In this document: piece after piece, positions 7,596-14,052 of the stretch
Layout of the letters: every line of letters starts with the position of its first letter
Position numbering within the stretch: the stretch's first letter is position 1
Assembly (NCBI GenBank): GCA_038240855.1
Contig: JBBRGI010000067.1
Span: 1 to 14,052, forward strand
Length of the DNA: 14,052 bases
DNA from: JAAFHB01 sp038240855
GTDB lineage: Bacteria; Bacteroidota; Bacteroidia; Bacteroidales; Prolixibacteraceae
Direction of reading: 5' to 3'
Translations under genes and position numbers: made by a program
The notes under the pieces: model-generated
Database searches by the model: none
Seen by the model: only the letters and a program-made list of their open reading frames with translations
What the model was told of the DNA's origin: nothing

Positions 7596-7624
7596 CAAAG
7601 ATAGGATTATTGATTTAAATCAAC
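7596..7624 (-). promoter_or_regulatory. dapB-lepB promoter
   Basis: On the minus strand TATCTTTG (7596-7603) matches TAnnTTTG exactly. GTTG at 7621-7624 lies 17 nt upstream as the -33 element. Transcription would begin near 7589, giving a leader of about 38 nt to the ATG at 7551. A 10-bp palindrome, GATTTAAATC, lies at 7612-7621 inside the promoter spacer and could be an operator, though nothing else supports that. Confidence 0.65.
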
Positions 7625-7627
7625 CGA

Positions 7628-9583
7628 TTAATTATTAACTGCAAACTGATGAATTCTGCAACTGTTTCCAATACTTTGAGGATTTTTTTCTGCTGACATT
7701 CTAAGAATTAACGTATGTTTTGAATCTTTCAGTTCATCATCCAGCATAATGAGCCACGGAAGATGCAATTGTTTACTCCATTGGGTAAACTGATCCACAG
7801 CTTTAAAATCTGATCCGTCGATGCTGTATTCCACAATACCCGCATCTGGTCCGGAAGTCACAAACAGTCCGATTGCTGTTCCCCGGAATTTCAGTTTTAG
7901 CGAAGCGTGGGGCTGTGTCGTTTCAATAACCGGGACATTTACAAAACCAGTCCGTGTAGATATTTTGTCGTCTGGTTTCCAGTTATTTATCAATTTCCAC
8001 CCAGCCCCAGTTTTTGCCTGCCCGAGTGGTTCGAAATGACCGTTTATGTAGGAGAAGGGATCCATTGGCTTTCCGGGTGATCGATTATGTTTTTGACTAT
8101 TTGCGACAGGATCCTTCCATGATGTTTCAAAAAAGTGCTTAATCGTTCTGAAACAGATCGCCTGACCGAAGGGGGAGGGGTGGAGATTTTTAAAATCATC
8201 ACGCCATGTGAATTCGTTGTTCAGAATGCGGTCATTTACTTCCCTGGCAAAGTTAATCGAGGGGATGTTATACTGTTCTGCCACCTTCTCGTGTTGCTGA
8301 ATTACCTCGGGAATTTTACCATTGTTGTAATCAGCCATTTTATCCTGGTCAACAAAATGGAGCATCACAATACCCATGAACGGATTTGATTTCATCGCAT
8401 GATGGATAATTCCTTCCATTCCCCGGATTTGCATGGCCGGTTTAATTCCGTTTGTGGCATCATTTACAGCCGCTTCTTCAAAAAGCAGATCGATGGTTCC
8501 TTTCGACAAAACATCGCGCGAAAATCTCATCGCACCCGGGGTTGATCCTGTTGAAGGGATACCCGCATTGATAAATTCGAATTTTGTTTCAGGAAACCGC
8601 TGCTGAAGATATTCGCAAACCATATCACGCCAGCCCGGATTAGTGGTGATGGACCCGCCGAGAAAGGCCACCCTCCCTGTTTTCTCCTTTTCGAATTTGA
8701 TCCGGCAATTATCGATATTTTCGCGGAAATTGATCGCCATTTTTGATTCAATAGCCGCTGGTTCACTCATTAATCCGGGAACGGTGTGTGAAAGAATGAA
8801 ATCAACAATGGGAGAGGGGTCTTTAAGACTATGCGGGTGATGGCCAATCCCCTCTTTTACAATTATTTTGATATCGCCTCCTGCCGCTTTATAGACCTTT
8901 TCGAGCGTATAAGTGTTTTCATCTATCGGGACAACCTCGTCTGTCGCGCCACAAACATGTAATACGGGGACCCTTGCCTCAGCCAGTTTTTGGGCATTTA
9001 AGACAGGGATTCCTTTGAAGTCGTTCACCGTTTCTTCTGTAAGCTGATATGCTTTCAGATGCAGCTCCCAGTCAGCCGACGATCCGGGCCCTTTCCCTTT
9101 GCCACCCGGCCAGCTTTTAATATCGCATACCGGGGCATCCGCATATATGCAGGCAACTTTCCCGACATTCGCCGAACCCCAGTTATAGATATAAAGACCA
9201 CCCCTGCTAAATCCTTCGAGAACCGTCTTTGGATTCAGGTTGTATTCTTTAACCAGGTAATCGTAAAAATGATTCCATAACATTACCGCTTCCGGGTTGC
9301 CACACAATTCAGCAGCATCGATATACACCACATGAAAACCTTTTTCCAGCAAAGCGATCTCTGTTTGAGGCTCATGGCCCCAGAAACGGGCTCTCCATAT
9401 CCAGTGCCGTTGCGTTTCTGCCTTTTTGGGGAAAACTATTTTGGCATTATGACCTTCGAACTTAAAATCGAGCTCCCTGAATCCATGATAATCGGTTTCT
9501 TGTGCGACTATTGGAAAGGAAGCTGTCAACAGAATAAAAATAAGAACTGATGTCTTAAACAGTTTATTTACAAGGTTATACAT
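7628..9583 (-). CDS. Secreted fusion of alpha/beta hydrolase and SGNH/GDSL esterase
   Basis: A 651-residue exported protein with two hydrolase domains. A signal peptide covers about 1-27 (FIFILL-type core, cleavage near PIVA|QE). Domain 1 (about 35-270) is an alpha/beta hydrolase: nucleophile S126 in GFSRGG, likely acid D215 in GATDEV, likely histidine in GIGHHPHS (about 248). Domain 2 (about 295-495) is SGNH: S311 in FLGGSIT, glycine in NAGIPSTGST (about 341), N374 in AAVND, and H468 in LHPSPFGQ. The last 140 residues (FRGTAIGLFV, VEYSIDG) look like a beta-sandwich accessory domain. Such folds are common in carbohydrate esterases, so a periplasmic or extracellular deacetylase is plausible; the substrate is unknown. 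Start uncertain: ATG at 9595 or GTG at 9616 would add 4 or 11 residues. It lies after the AsmA gene, with a hairpin between. Confidence 0.87.
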   Translation of the reverse strand: MYNLVNKLFKTSVLIFILLTASFPIVAQETDYHGFRELDFKFEGHNAKIVFPKKAETQRHWIWRARFWGHEPQTEIALLEKGFHVVYIDAAELCGNPEAVMLWNHFYDYLVKEYNLNPKTVLEGFSRGGLYIYNWGSANVGKVACIYADAPVCDIKSWPGGKGKGPGSSADWELHLKAYQLTEETVNDFKGIPVLNAQKLAEARVPVLHVCGATDEVVPIDENTYTLEKVYKAAGGDIKIIVKEGIGHHPHSLKDPSPIVDFILSHTVPGLMSEPAAIESKMAINFRENIDNCRIKFEKEKTGRVAFLGGSITTNPGWRDMVCEYLQQRFPETKFEFINAGIPSTGSTPGAMRFSRDVLSKGTIDLLFEEAAVNDATNGIKPAMQIRGMEGIIHHAMKSNPFMGIVMLHFVDQDKMADYNNGKIPEVIQQHEKVAEQYNIPSINFAREVNDRILNNEFTWRDDFKNLHPSPFGQAICFRTIKHFFETSWKDPVANSQKHNRSPGKPMDPFSYINGHFEPLGQAKTGAGWKLINNWKPDDKISTRTGFVNVPVIETTQPHASLKLKFRGTAIGLFVTSGPDAGIVEYSIDGSDFKAVDQFTQWSKQLHLPWLIMLDDELKDSKHTLILRMSAEKNPQSIGNSCRIHQFAVNN

Positions 9584-9634
9584 TAGCTTTACCATTATTG
9601 CGTTTGGTTTCGTCACTTTATTCGGAAATTTAAA

Positions 9635-9660
9635 ATAAACTGTTTATTTAAACAGTTTAT
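9635..9660. terminator. 12-bp perfect inverted repeat over the AsmA stop codon
   Basis: ATAAACTGTTTA (9635-9646) and TAAACAGTTTAT (9649-9660) pair perfectly around a 2-nt centre. On the minus strand the hairpin ends in TTTAAATTT, so it could act as a partial terminator or RNA-end stabiliser between the AsmA gene and the esterase gene. The AsmA stop codon lies at its centre. The stem is AU-rich. The right arm occurs again, in the same orientation, at 9556-9567 inside the esterase signal sequence. Confidence 0.45.
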
Positions 9661-12094
9661 CCAAACCAAATTTTTTAACGGCATCCTGAATCGTTGAGCC
9701 TGCCTTCTTTTTAAATTCTGCTTCAACCAGTTTTTTCGCCTCAGTAAGATCGACCTGGATGTCAGGTTTGTCGAAAGTACCGCCAACATGAACACCAATC
9801 GGATATTTAGAAATATTTTCTGCCCCCGGGACAAAACCGATGTACTTGGTAACCTCATCGCTGACATCTTCTTTATTGACCTTAAAATCAATGCGGTAAT
9901 CAAGATTTTTTGAGACCGATTGTTTGCCCGACAACGTAACTTCCTGACCGGCAATTTTGGTGTTAAAAGGAGATATGACCAGTCCCCCGTCGACTACTTT
10001 AAAATGGGTAGTGAAATCACTGACTTTTACCTGTCTGAATAAATCTTTCCTGAAATATTTTCCAATTTCTTTAAAAAGGGCAGCTCCAATCAATTCGATG
10101 TTAGTTGCAGTCAGTAATCCTCCGCCGTTTAGTGTTGTAAATTCAGGTGTATAGTCATTGCCGAGTTTTCCGTTCAATGAGACACTTGTATTGAAAGAAC
10201 CTGTACTTTCTTTGGCAACCGGGAGAAAATGTCTGACTGTACTCAGTGACTGATAAGCTTTCGGCAGGTCAAATTCCTTGATATCCATTTTAAAATCAAA
10301 ATCTGGCTTTTGCTCCTTTAAGGTAGCATAGGCTCCCGACACCACCAGTTTCCCGCCGAGCATATTCATATTCAGACCGTCAAGCAGTACTTTTCTATCT
10401 TTAATAACTACTTTTCCGGTAATTCCGGAAATGGTCATGTTTTCGTAGAGGGCTCTGTCAACAGTTGATTGTACAGTGAAATTAATATTTTCGGGAACTT
10501 CAAAGGGCTTACTGATTGCGGCTGAGTCCTTTGCAGTTGATTTTGACATGAACTGATTAATGTTTAAATACTTAGAGTTTAAAATCATATTCCCGTTCAG
10601 GATCCCTTTTTTGAGAATGTAACCCCAGTAATTCGCAATCGTGCCATTTGCTTCAAAATCGCTTTCTCCCATGTTGCCCGATAATTTGCTTAACGTTATT
10701 TGTTTAGGATTAAGGCGTATATCGGCAGATCTGATCTCGACACTTTGCGGTAAATCAACCGAAGTATACATGAAGTCTTTCAGCGTAACTGTACCATCTG
10801 TTCTGAAATTTTCGTATTGCTCCTTTTCGATGGAGGAATATTGACCATCAAAGTCGACGTATGCATCAATAATACCCTTTATATCAATTGAATCCATGGG
10901 GATTGCCTGTTTAAGTGTAGCAAAGTCAACATGTCCTTTGAGGTTTCCCTTTAATTTGGGATCGCTGACAGGGGTGGCAACATGTAAAGTTGCGGTCAGC
11001 GGGTTTCCGGCGATAGTGGCATCAAATTTTTCTATATCGATTTTGGCAAGATCCATTTCACCCTGCGGTTTGGTCATGCTTGCGGTTACTTCCACTTTCT
11101 CAATCTCTTTTGGCAAATCGGGATATTTTAACCGGCCTCCGGCAATTTTTAAGTCTACGCCTAATGCCGGATAGTTGGATTCGGAGTAAATCCCTTTTAC
11201 AAAACCATTGAAGGATATATCTCCGTTTGTTTCAACGCCTTTAAGATTTTTCTGATAGTGGTCGGGTATAAAGCCCAGCAAATCTCCAAAAGAAGAGGTG
11301 GGTGATTTATAGGTTAAGTCGAAAATGTAATCTTTCTCACCCAGCACAAACATACCCTGAACTTCGAGTGGTAATTTATTGATTAACAATTCATTTTTGA
11401 GAAAGGTAAACGACATTTTATCAAAATCGGCCTGTAAACCTCCTTTTAAACCGGCTTTGAAATTGGAGGCATAGCGCGAACCGGTGTAGTCAAAATTTAT
11501 ACTGTCGGCATGACCAGTGATGTCGAGTTTACTATTGCTCCCTTTCAATACTCCCGACAGATCGAAGGTTCCGTTTTGCAATGTAAAAAGCATGGGGGTT
11601 GATTCGTCTGAGTAAGCAAACGACGCATTACGGATTTTAATCTTCTCCAGATCAATCTCTGTACCTTCTTTATCTGCAGTTACTTCAGGTTTATCTGTTT
11701 TTTTTGCAATATCCCAGTTTGATTTTCCATCTTTATTGACAATCAGGTTGATGGCGGGGCGATCAAGTTCAATGGAAGTGATACTCAGCCCACCGGATTT
11801 CCATAAACTGGAAATATTTACGGCTGTTGAGAGGGATTCCACATTCAGTAATTTTACATCATCGAATTCGCTGATGCCCGTTACCGAAAGGTTTTTTAAG
11901 GCTATGTTTAATTGAGGAAAACTTCGGAATAGTGATAACTGAACATCCGAAAAATCAACTTTTGCATTTACAGCTTCGTTTGCGGCACTTTTCACTTTCT
12001 GCACGATTTTGCCCTTAAAAACGACAGGAATCGCGATCATCATGATAATCAACAAGCCAAAAACTATACCGGCAATTATTAATCCTTTTTTCAT
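9644..12094 (-). CDS. AsmA-family inner-membrane-anchored protein
   Basis: An 816-residue protein with one N-terminal membrane helix (about 4-26) and a very long, beta-rich periplasmic part. After the anchor comes the AsmA-type region: VDFSDVQLSLFRSFPQLNIALKNLSV, then ITSIELDRPAINLIVNKDGKSNWDI. This LDRPxINLxxxxDGxSNWD pattern is typical of AsmA proteins. Repeated segments follow, such as GNLKGHVDFATLKQAIPM and LNGGGLLTATNIELIGAALF, then an AsmA_2-like C-terminal part at about 560-770. AsmA-like proteins are thought to form hydrophobic grooves that bridge the envelope and carry phospholipid to the outer membrane; this is family knowledge, not shown here. It lies 34 nt after cinA, with no clear promoter between. 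Confidence 0.88.
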   Translation of the reverse strand: MKKGLIIAGIVFGLLIIMMIAIPVVFKGKIVQKVKSAANEAVNAKVDFSDVQLSLFRSFPQLNIALKNLSVTGISEFDDVKLLNVESLSTAVNISSLWKSGGLSITSIELDRPAINLIVNKDGKSNWDIAKKTDKPEVTADKEGTEIDLEKIKIRNASFAYSDESTPMLFTLQNGTFDLSGVLKGSNSKLDITGHADSINFDYTGSRYASNFKAGLKGGLQADFDKMSFTFLKNELLINKLPLEVQGMFVLGEKDYIFDLTYKSPTSSFGDLLGFIPDHYQKNLKGVETNGDISFNGFVKGIYSESNYPALGVDLKIAGGRLKYPDLPKEIEKVEVTASMTKPQGEMDLAKIDIEKFDATIAGNPLTATLHVATPVSDPKLKGNLKGHVDFATLKQAIPMDSIDIKGIIDAYVDFDGQYSSIEKEQYENFRTDGTVTLKDFMYTSVDLPQSVEIRSADIRLNPKQITLSKLSGNMGESDFEANGTIANYWGYILKKGILNGNMILNSKYLNINQFMSKSTAKDSAAISKPFEVPENINFTVQSTVDRALYENMTISGITGKVVIKDRKVLLDGLNMNMLGGKLVVSGAYATLKEQKPDFDFKMDIKEFDLPKAYQSLSTVRHFLPVAKESTGSFNTSVSLNGKLGNDYTPEFTTLNGGGLLTATNIELIGAALFKEIGKYFRKDLFRQVKVSDFTTHFKVVDGGLVISPFNTKIAGQEVTLSGKQSVSKNLDYRIDFKVNKEDVSDEVTKYIGFVPGAENISKYPIGVHVGGTFDKPDIQVDLTEAKKLVEAEFKKKAGSTIQDAVKKFGLDKLFK

Positions 12095-12128
12095 ATGTAG
12101 TGATATTTAATTTTTTACTTTCAATATA

Positions 12129-13376
12129 TTATTTCTTCAATAAATTCAGTCTCAGTATATTTAACGCTGTCTGGGTCGCCCGGATAATGGTTCTTTCGCG
12201 GTTGTTTCCGAAATTTAAAACTTTTGAAACTACTGAATGGGAATTGGCCACCGCGATCCAGACCGTCCCCACGGGTTTATCCTCAGTTCCTCCATCCGGT
12301 CCGGCGATACCTGAAGTTGCAATTGCGAAATCAGTGTTCATCAATTTACGGGCTCCCAAGGCCATTGATTCGACCACCTCTTTACTTACAGCACCCCTTG
12401 ATAACAGTACTTCGGGATCTATTCCCAGAAGCCTTATCTTCAATTCGTTGGAATAGGCAACCACTCCACCTTTAAAGTAACGGGAACTTCCGGGGTTTAG
12501 CGTAAAAGAATGTGCAATGTTCCCACCCGTGCAACTTTCAGCAACTGAAATTGTTAAACCTTTCTCCGTTAAAATTTTACCTATATTTCCAGCCATCGTA
12601 TCTTCTCCGTAACCAAAAATATTATCAGGAATAATTTCAGCCAGAGCATTGATCCGTTGTTCAAGCAACTGAGTAAGAAACATCTGATCTTCACCGTGGG
12701 CCGAAAGACGTAACTTCATGCTTTCGGGACTGGGAAGGTATGCAAGCGAAATACATGCAGGCAGGTTATCTTCCCAAACGGCAATCCGCTCTGCAAGCAT
12801 TGACTCCGGCAAACCCTGGGTTAAAACGGTGCGGTGAATAATTGTAGTTGTATTGAACAACGTTTTAATCCTGGGAAGCACTTCATGCTCCATCAGGTAT
12901 TTCATTTCAAAAGGAACTCCGGGCATAAAGACAAAAATCGTGCCTTGATGATTAAACAATAAGCCTGGTGCTGTTCCCTGTTTATTGGGAAGTATGATGG
13001 CGGTTGCCGGAACAAGTGCCTGTTCGCGGTTTAGTGCGTTTATAATCACTCCGCGAGGGGTAAGTAATCTGATTATCTGTTCCAGCACGTCAATGTTTTC
13101 AATTAATTGCGTGCAGAAAAAATTGCATAAAGCGGCTTTGGTACGGTCATCTTTCGTCGGGCCAAGACCCCCTGTCACCAGGACAATCGCTGCCTTGCTG
13201 CCCGAATCTTTCAATGTAGCGATGATATGTTCCGGCTGATCGGAGATACTGGTAATTTGCCTGACATTAATTCCTTCCTCATTAAGTTTTTTTGCCATCC
13301 AGGCTGAATTAGTGTCAACAATCTGACCAATAAGGATTTCGTCACCAATAGTAATCAAATCAGCTTCCACTTCCAT
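12129..13376 (-). CDS. cinA: CinA: competence/damage-inducible protein A, nicotinamide-nucleotide amidohydrolase
   Basis: A 415-residue two-domain protein. The N-terminal domain has the molybdopterin-binding-like fold, with IGDEILIGQIVDTNSAW at about 10-26 and TGGLGPTKDD at 68-77. The C-terminal PncC-type domain has AESCTGG at 279-285, then GGVVAYSNELK, and SGIAGPDGGTEDKPVGTVW from 355. In characterised members the C-terminal domain deamidates nicotinamide mononucleotide to nicotinate mononucleotide, and in Thermus CinA the N-terminal domain hydrolyses ADP-ribose. It therefore probably recycles NAD breakdown products. The ATG at 13418 would add fourteen residues; the start at 13376 (MEVEADLITIGDEI) matches the family. 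A weak -7 element, TACTTTTA, lies at 13446-13453 (minus). It heads the run cinA, AsmA gene, esterase gene. Confidence 0.95.
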   Translation of the reverse strand: MEVEADLITIGDEILIGQIVDTNSAWMAKKLNEEGINVRQITSISDQPEHIIATLKDSGSKAAIVLVTGGLGPTKDDRTKAALCNFFCTQLIENIDVLEQIIRLLTPRGVIINALNREQALVPATAIILPNKQGTAPGLLFNHQGTIFVFMPGVPFEMKYLMEHEVLPRIKTLFNTTTIIHRTVLTQGLPESMLAERIAVWEDNLPACISLAYLPSPESMKLRLSAHGEDQMFLTQLLEQRINALAEIIPDNIFGYGEDTMAGNIGKILTEKGLTISVAESCTGGNIAHSFTLNPGSSRYFKGGVVAYSNELKIRLLGIDPEVLLSRGAVSKEVVESMALGARKLMNTDFAIATSGIAGPDGGTEDKPVGTVWIAVANSHSVVSKVLNFGNNRERTIIRATQTALNILRLNLLKK

Positions 13377-13418
13377 AACAATAAAAGGGGTGATCTCCCT
13401 TAGAATTCGTGTTGACAT

Positions 13419-13697
13419 AATCGCAGAGGTTCTTTACATTTGCCGTAAAAGTAAGGAAGTTTTAGATCTTTTTTGACTTTTTCTGTGTGAGGTATTGCCA
13501 GGTTAGTCCGATGTTACTAATTATTAATATTCCTGTTGATTCCAGGCAACCGTCCTATATTTTAGTTTTTGCTATCCTGTAAAGCAGGGAGGAAGGAACG
13601 GAAAACGGTTACCGTAGATGCCACAGCGATGAAATATTACGCGGGAATAATCCTTTGTAATTGAGTTTGGTCATCTTTTTTACGAATTTCATCAGTC
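13419..13697. other. Geneless stretch upstream of cinA with a potentially folded segment
   Basis: No convincing gene. At 13545-13622 several helices can be drawn: outer GGCA (13545-13548) with TGCC (13619-13622); CCGTCC (13550-13555) with GGAACGG (13595-13601, one bulged A), enclosing CCTG-TAAAG-CAGG (13576-13588); and ACGG-TTA-CCGT (13605-13615). Together these form a possible three-way junction. AACCGT at 13548-13553 could instead pair with ACGGTT at 13605-13610, giving a competing fold. GATGAAAT at 13628-13635 has its inverse at 13686-13693. The segment has no clear promoter on either strand, so an RNA gene is not established. Confidence 0.3.
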
Positions 13698-13726
13698 TTT
13701 GTAACAGGAAAATATTTTTACCTTTG
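13698..13726 (+). promoter_or_regulatory. Strong Bacteroidota promoter ahead of the PAS-domain gene
   Basis: TTTG at 13698-13701 and TACCTTTG at 13719-13726 match both consensus elements exactly with a 17-nt spacer. This is the best promoter in the window. Transcription is expected near 13732, well before the ATG at 13903, leaving a leader of about 170 nt. Confidence 0.7.
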
Positions 13727-13731
13727 CACAC

Positions 13732-13902
13732 CCGTTAACATTTGTGAGCATCATTATTTGTTTATTATTCAAGATTGCTTAATGATGAAATGTTAATGCC
13801 TGAAGAATCCCTTGGGATGATGGCAAAAATGCAGCGAAAATCAACGGTTAAGAAGGGAGTTGACTGCTGCGACGTCTGATGAAATATGTATAAATTGTCC
13901 GC
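13732..13902 (+). promoter_or_regulatory. Long leader with three possible hairpins upstream of the PAS gene
   Basis: Three successive hairpins can be drawn. P1: 13735-13743 plus 13749-13756 pair with the contiguous 13780-13796 (17 pairs, with GTGAG as a 5-nt bulge). Its tip is TTTG with CAAG. P2: TGCC (13797-13800) with GGCA (13822-13825), and ATCC-CTTG-GGAT at 13807-13818 inside. P3: GCAGC (13831-13835) with GCTGC (13866-13870), and TCAAC (13841-13845) with GTTGA (13859-13863) inside, around a purine-rich loop. P1 and P2 abut directly. The layout suggests a cis-regulatory RNA such as a riboswitch or protein-binding leader. I could not match it to a known class. No T-rich terminator tail is present, so any control would more likely be on translation. 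Confidence 0.45.
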
Positions 13903-14052
13903 ATGAAAAACAATAACAAACCCAAATCTGTTTCAACTATCGCAAGATACCGTATAGCGGAGGGAGCCCTAGATGAGAGTCGCAAGTTATATGAAGATCT
14001 GGTAACCAATCAGAGTGCCGGGATATACCGGATGCTTGTTCAGAAACAAGAA
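13903..14052 (+). CDS. Probable PAS-domain signalling protein, N-terminal 50 codons
   Basis: Open from the ATG at 13903 to the window edge. An in-frame TAA at 13891-13893 rules out an earlier start. The visible protein begins MKNNNKPKSVSTIARYR, then has IAEGALDESRKLYEDL and NQSAGIYRMLVQKQE. A short polar N-terminus, then a helix ending Y-x-x-L and a GIYRM strand, is the usual entry of a PAS sensor domain in histidine kinases or diguanylate cyclase-like proteins. The output domain is off the window. No Shine-Dalgarno is evident. The gene follows the structured leader and strong promoter. Confidence 0.6.
   Translation, partial: MKNNNKPKSVSTIARYRIAEGALDESRKLYEDLVTNQSAGIYRMLVQKQE

Noticed and set aside
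9614..9616. GTG start for the esterase gene at 9616
   Set aside because: ATG codons at 9595 and 9583 give a more usual signal peptide; 9583 was chosen but is not certain.
13416..13418. ATG at 13418 as the cinA start
   Set aside because: Family members begin near the conserved IGDEILIGQIVDTNS motif, and the extra 14 residues have no family counterpart.
13576..13601. Resemblance of CAGGGAGGAAGGAACGG to the SRP RNA (ffs) core
   Set aside because: The GGAA lacks the flanking C-C/G-G stem and the symmetric loop; the local pairing is a different hairpin, CCTG-TAAAG-CAGG.
13800..13885. Hammerhead-ribozyme-like core words CTGAAGA (13800-13806) and CTGATGA (13876-13882)
   Set aside because: Neither is followed by a proper stem II and GAAA, and no matching stem I or III strand with a cleavage triplet was found.

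Overview
The window looks like chromosomal DNA of a Bacteroidota member, probably Bacteroidales-like. The evidence is promoters of the TTTG / TAnnTTTG type, starts mostly without Shine-Dalgarno sequences, and the gene families present: a 7TM-HD phosphohydrolase, a long signal peptidase I, short-form DapB, WbqC, and a large AsmA-like protein. No tRNA, rRNA, CRISPR array, insertion sequence or phage gene was seen.

Layout. At the left edge a nearly complete 7TM-HD phosphohydrolase gene (minus strand, 3' end off the window) is divergent from a plus-strand group: an SH3-NlpC/P60 cell-wall peptidase, a 30-residue single-helix membrane protein, and a NUDIX hydrolase. The convergent junction after the NUDIX gene holds a degenerate 8-bp tandem repeat. 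From about 3.85 to 13.4 kb everything is on the minus strand. In transcription order it reads cinA, an AsmA-family gene, a secreted two-hydrolase fusion, then dapB (own promoter), lepB, a strong palindromic terminator, an unrecognised lipoprotein gene, a LapA-like gene and wbqC. The right end is 480 bp without a gene, then the first 50 codons of a probable PAS-domain sensor protein on the plus strand.

Functionally, most genes are envelope housekeeping: peptidoglycan hydrolysis (NlpC/P60), diaminopimelate/lysine synthesis (DapB), secretory signal removal (LepB), inner-membrane proteins (AsmA, LapA) and a lipoprotein. CinA belongs to NAD by-product repair. The least ordinary parts are the roughly 170-nt leader ahead of the PAS gene, with three possible hairpins behind a near-perfect promoter; a second potentially folded segment at 13.55-13.62 kb; the alpha/beta-hydrolase plus SGNH esterase fusion; the tiny membrane-protein gene; and the 8-bp repeat array. 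No clearly new multi-gene system is visible; the best candidate for something undescribed is the structured leader. All pairing and promoter calls were made by eye.
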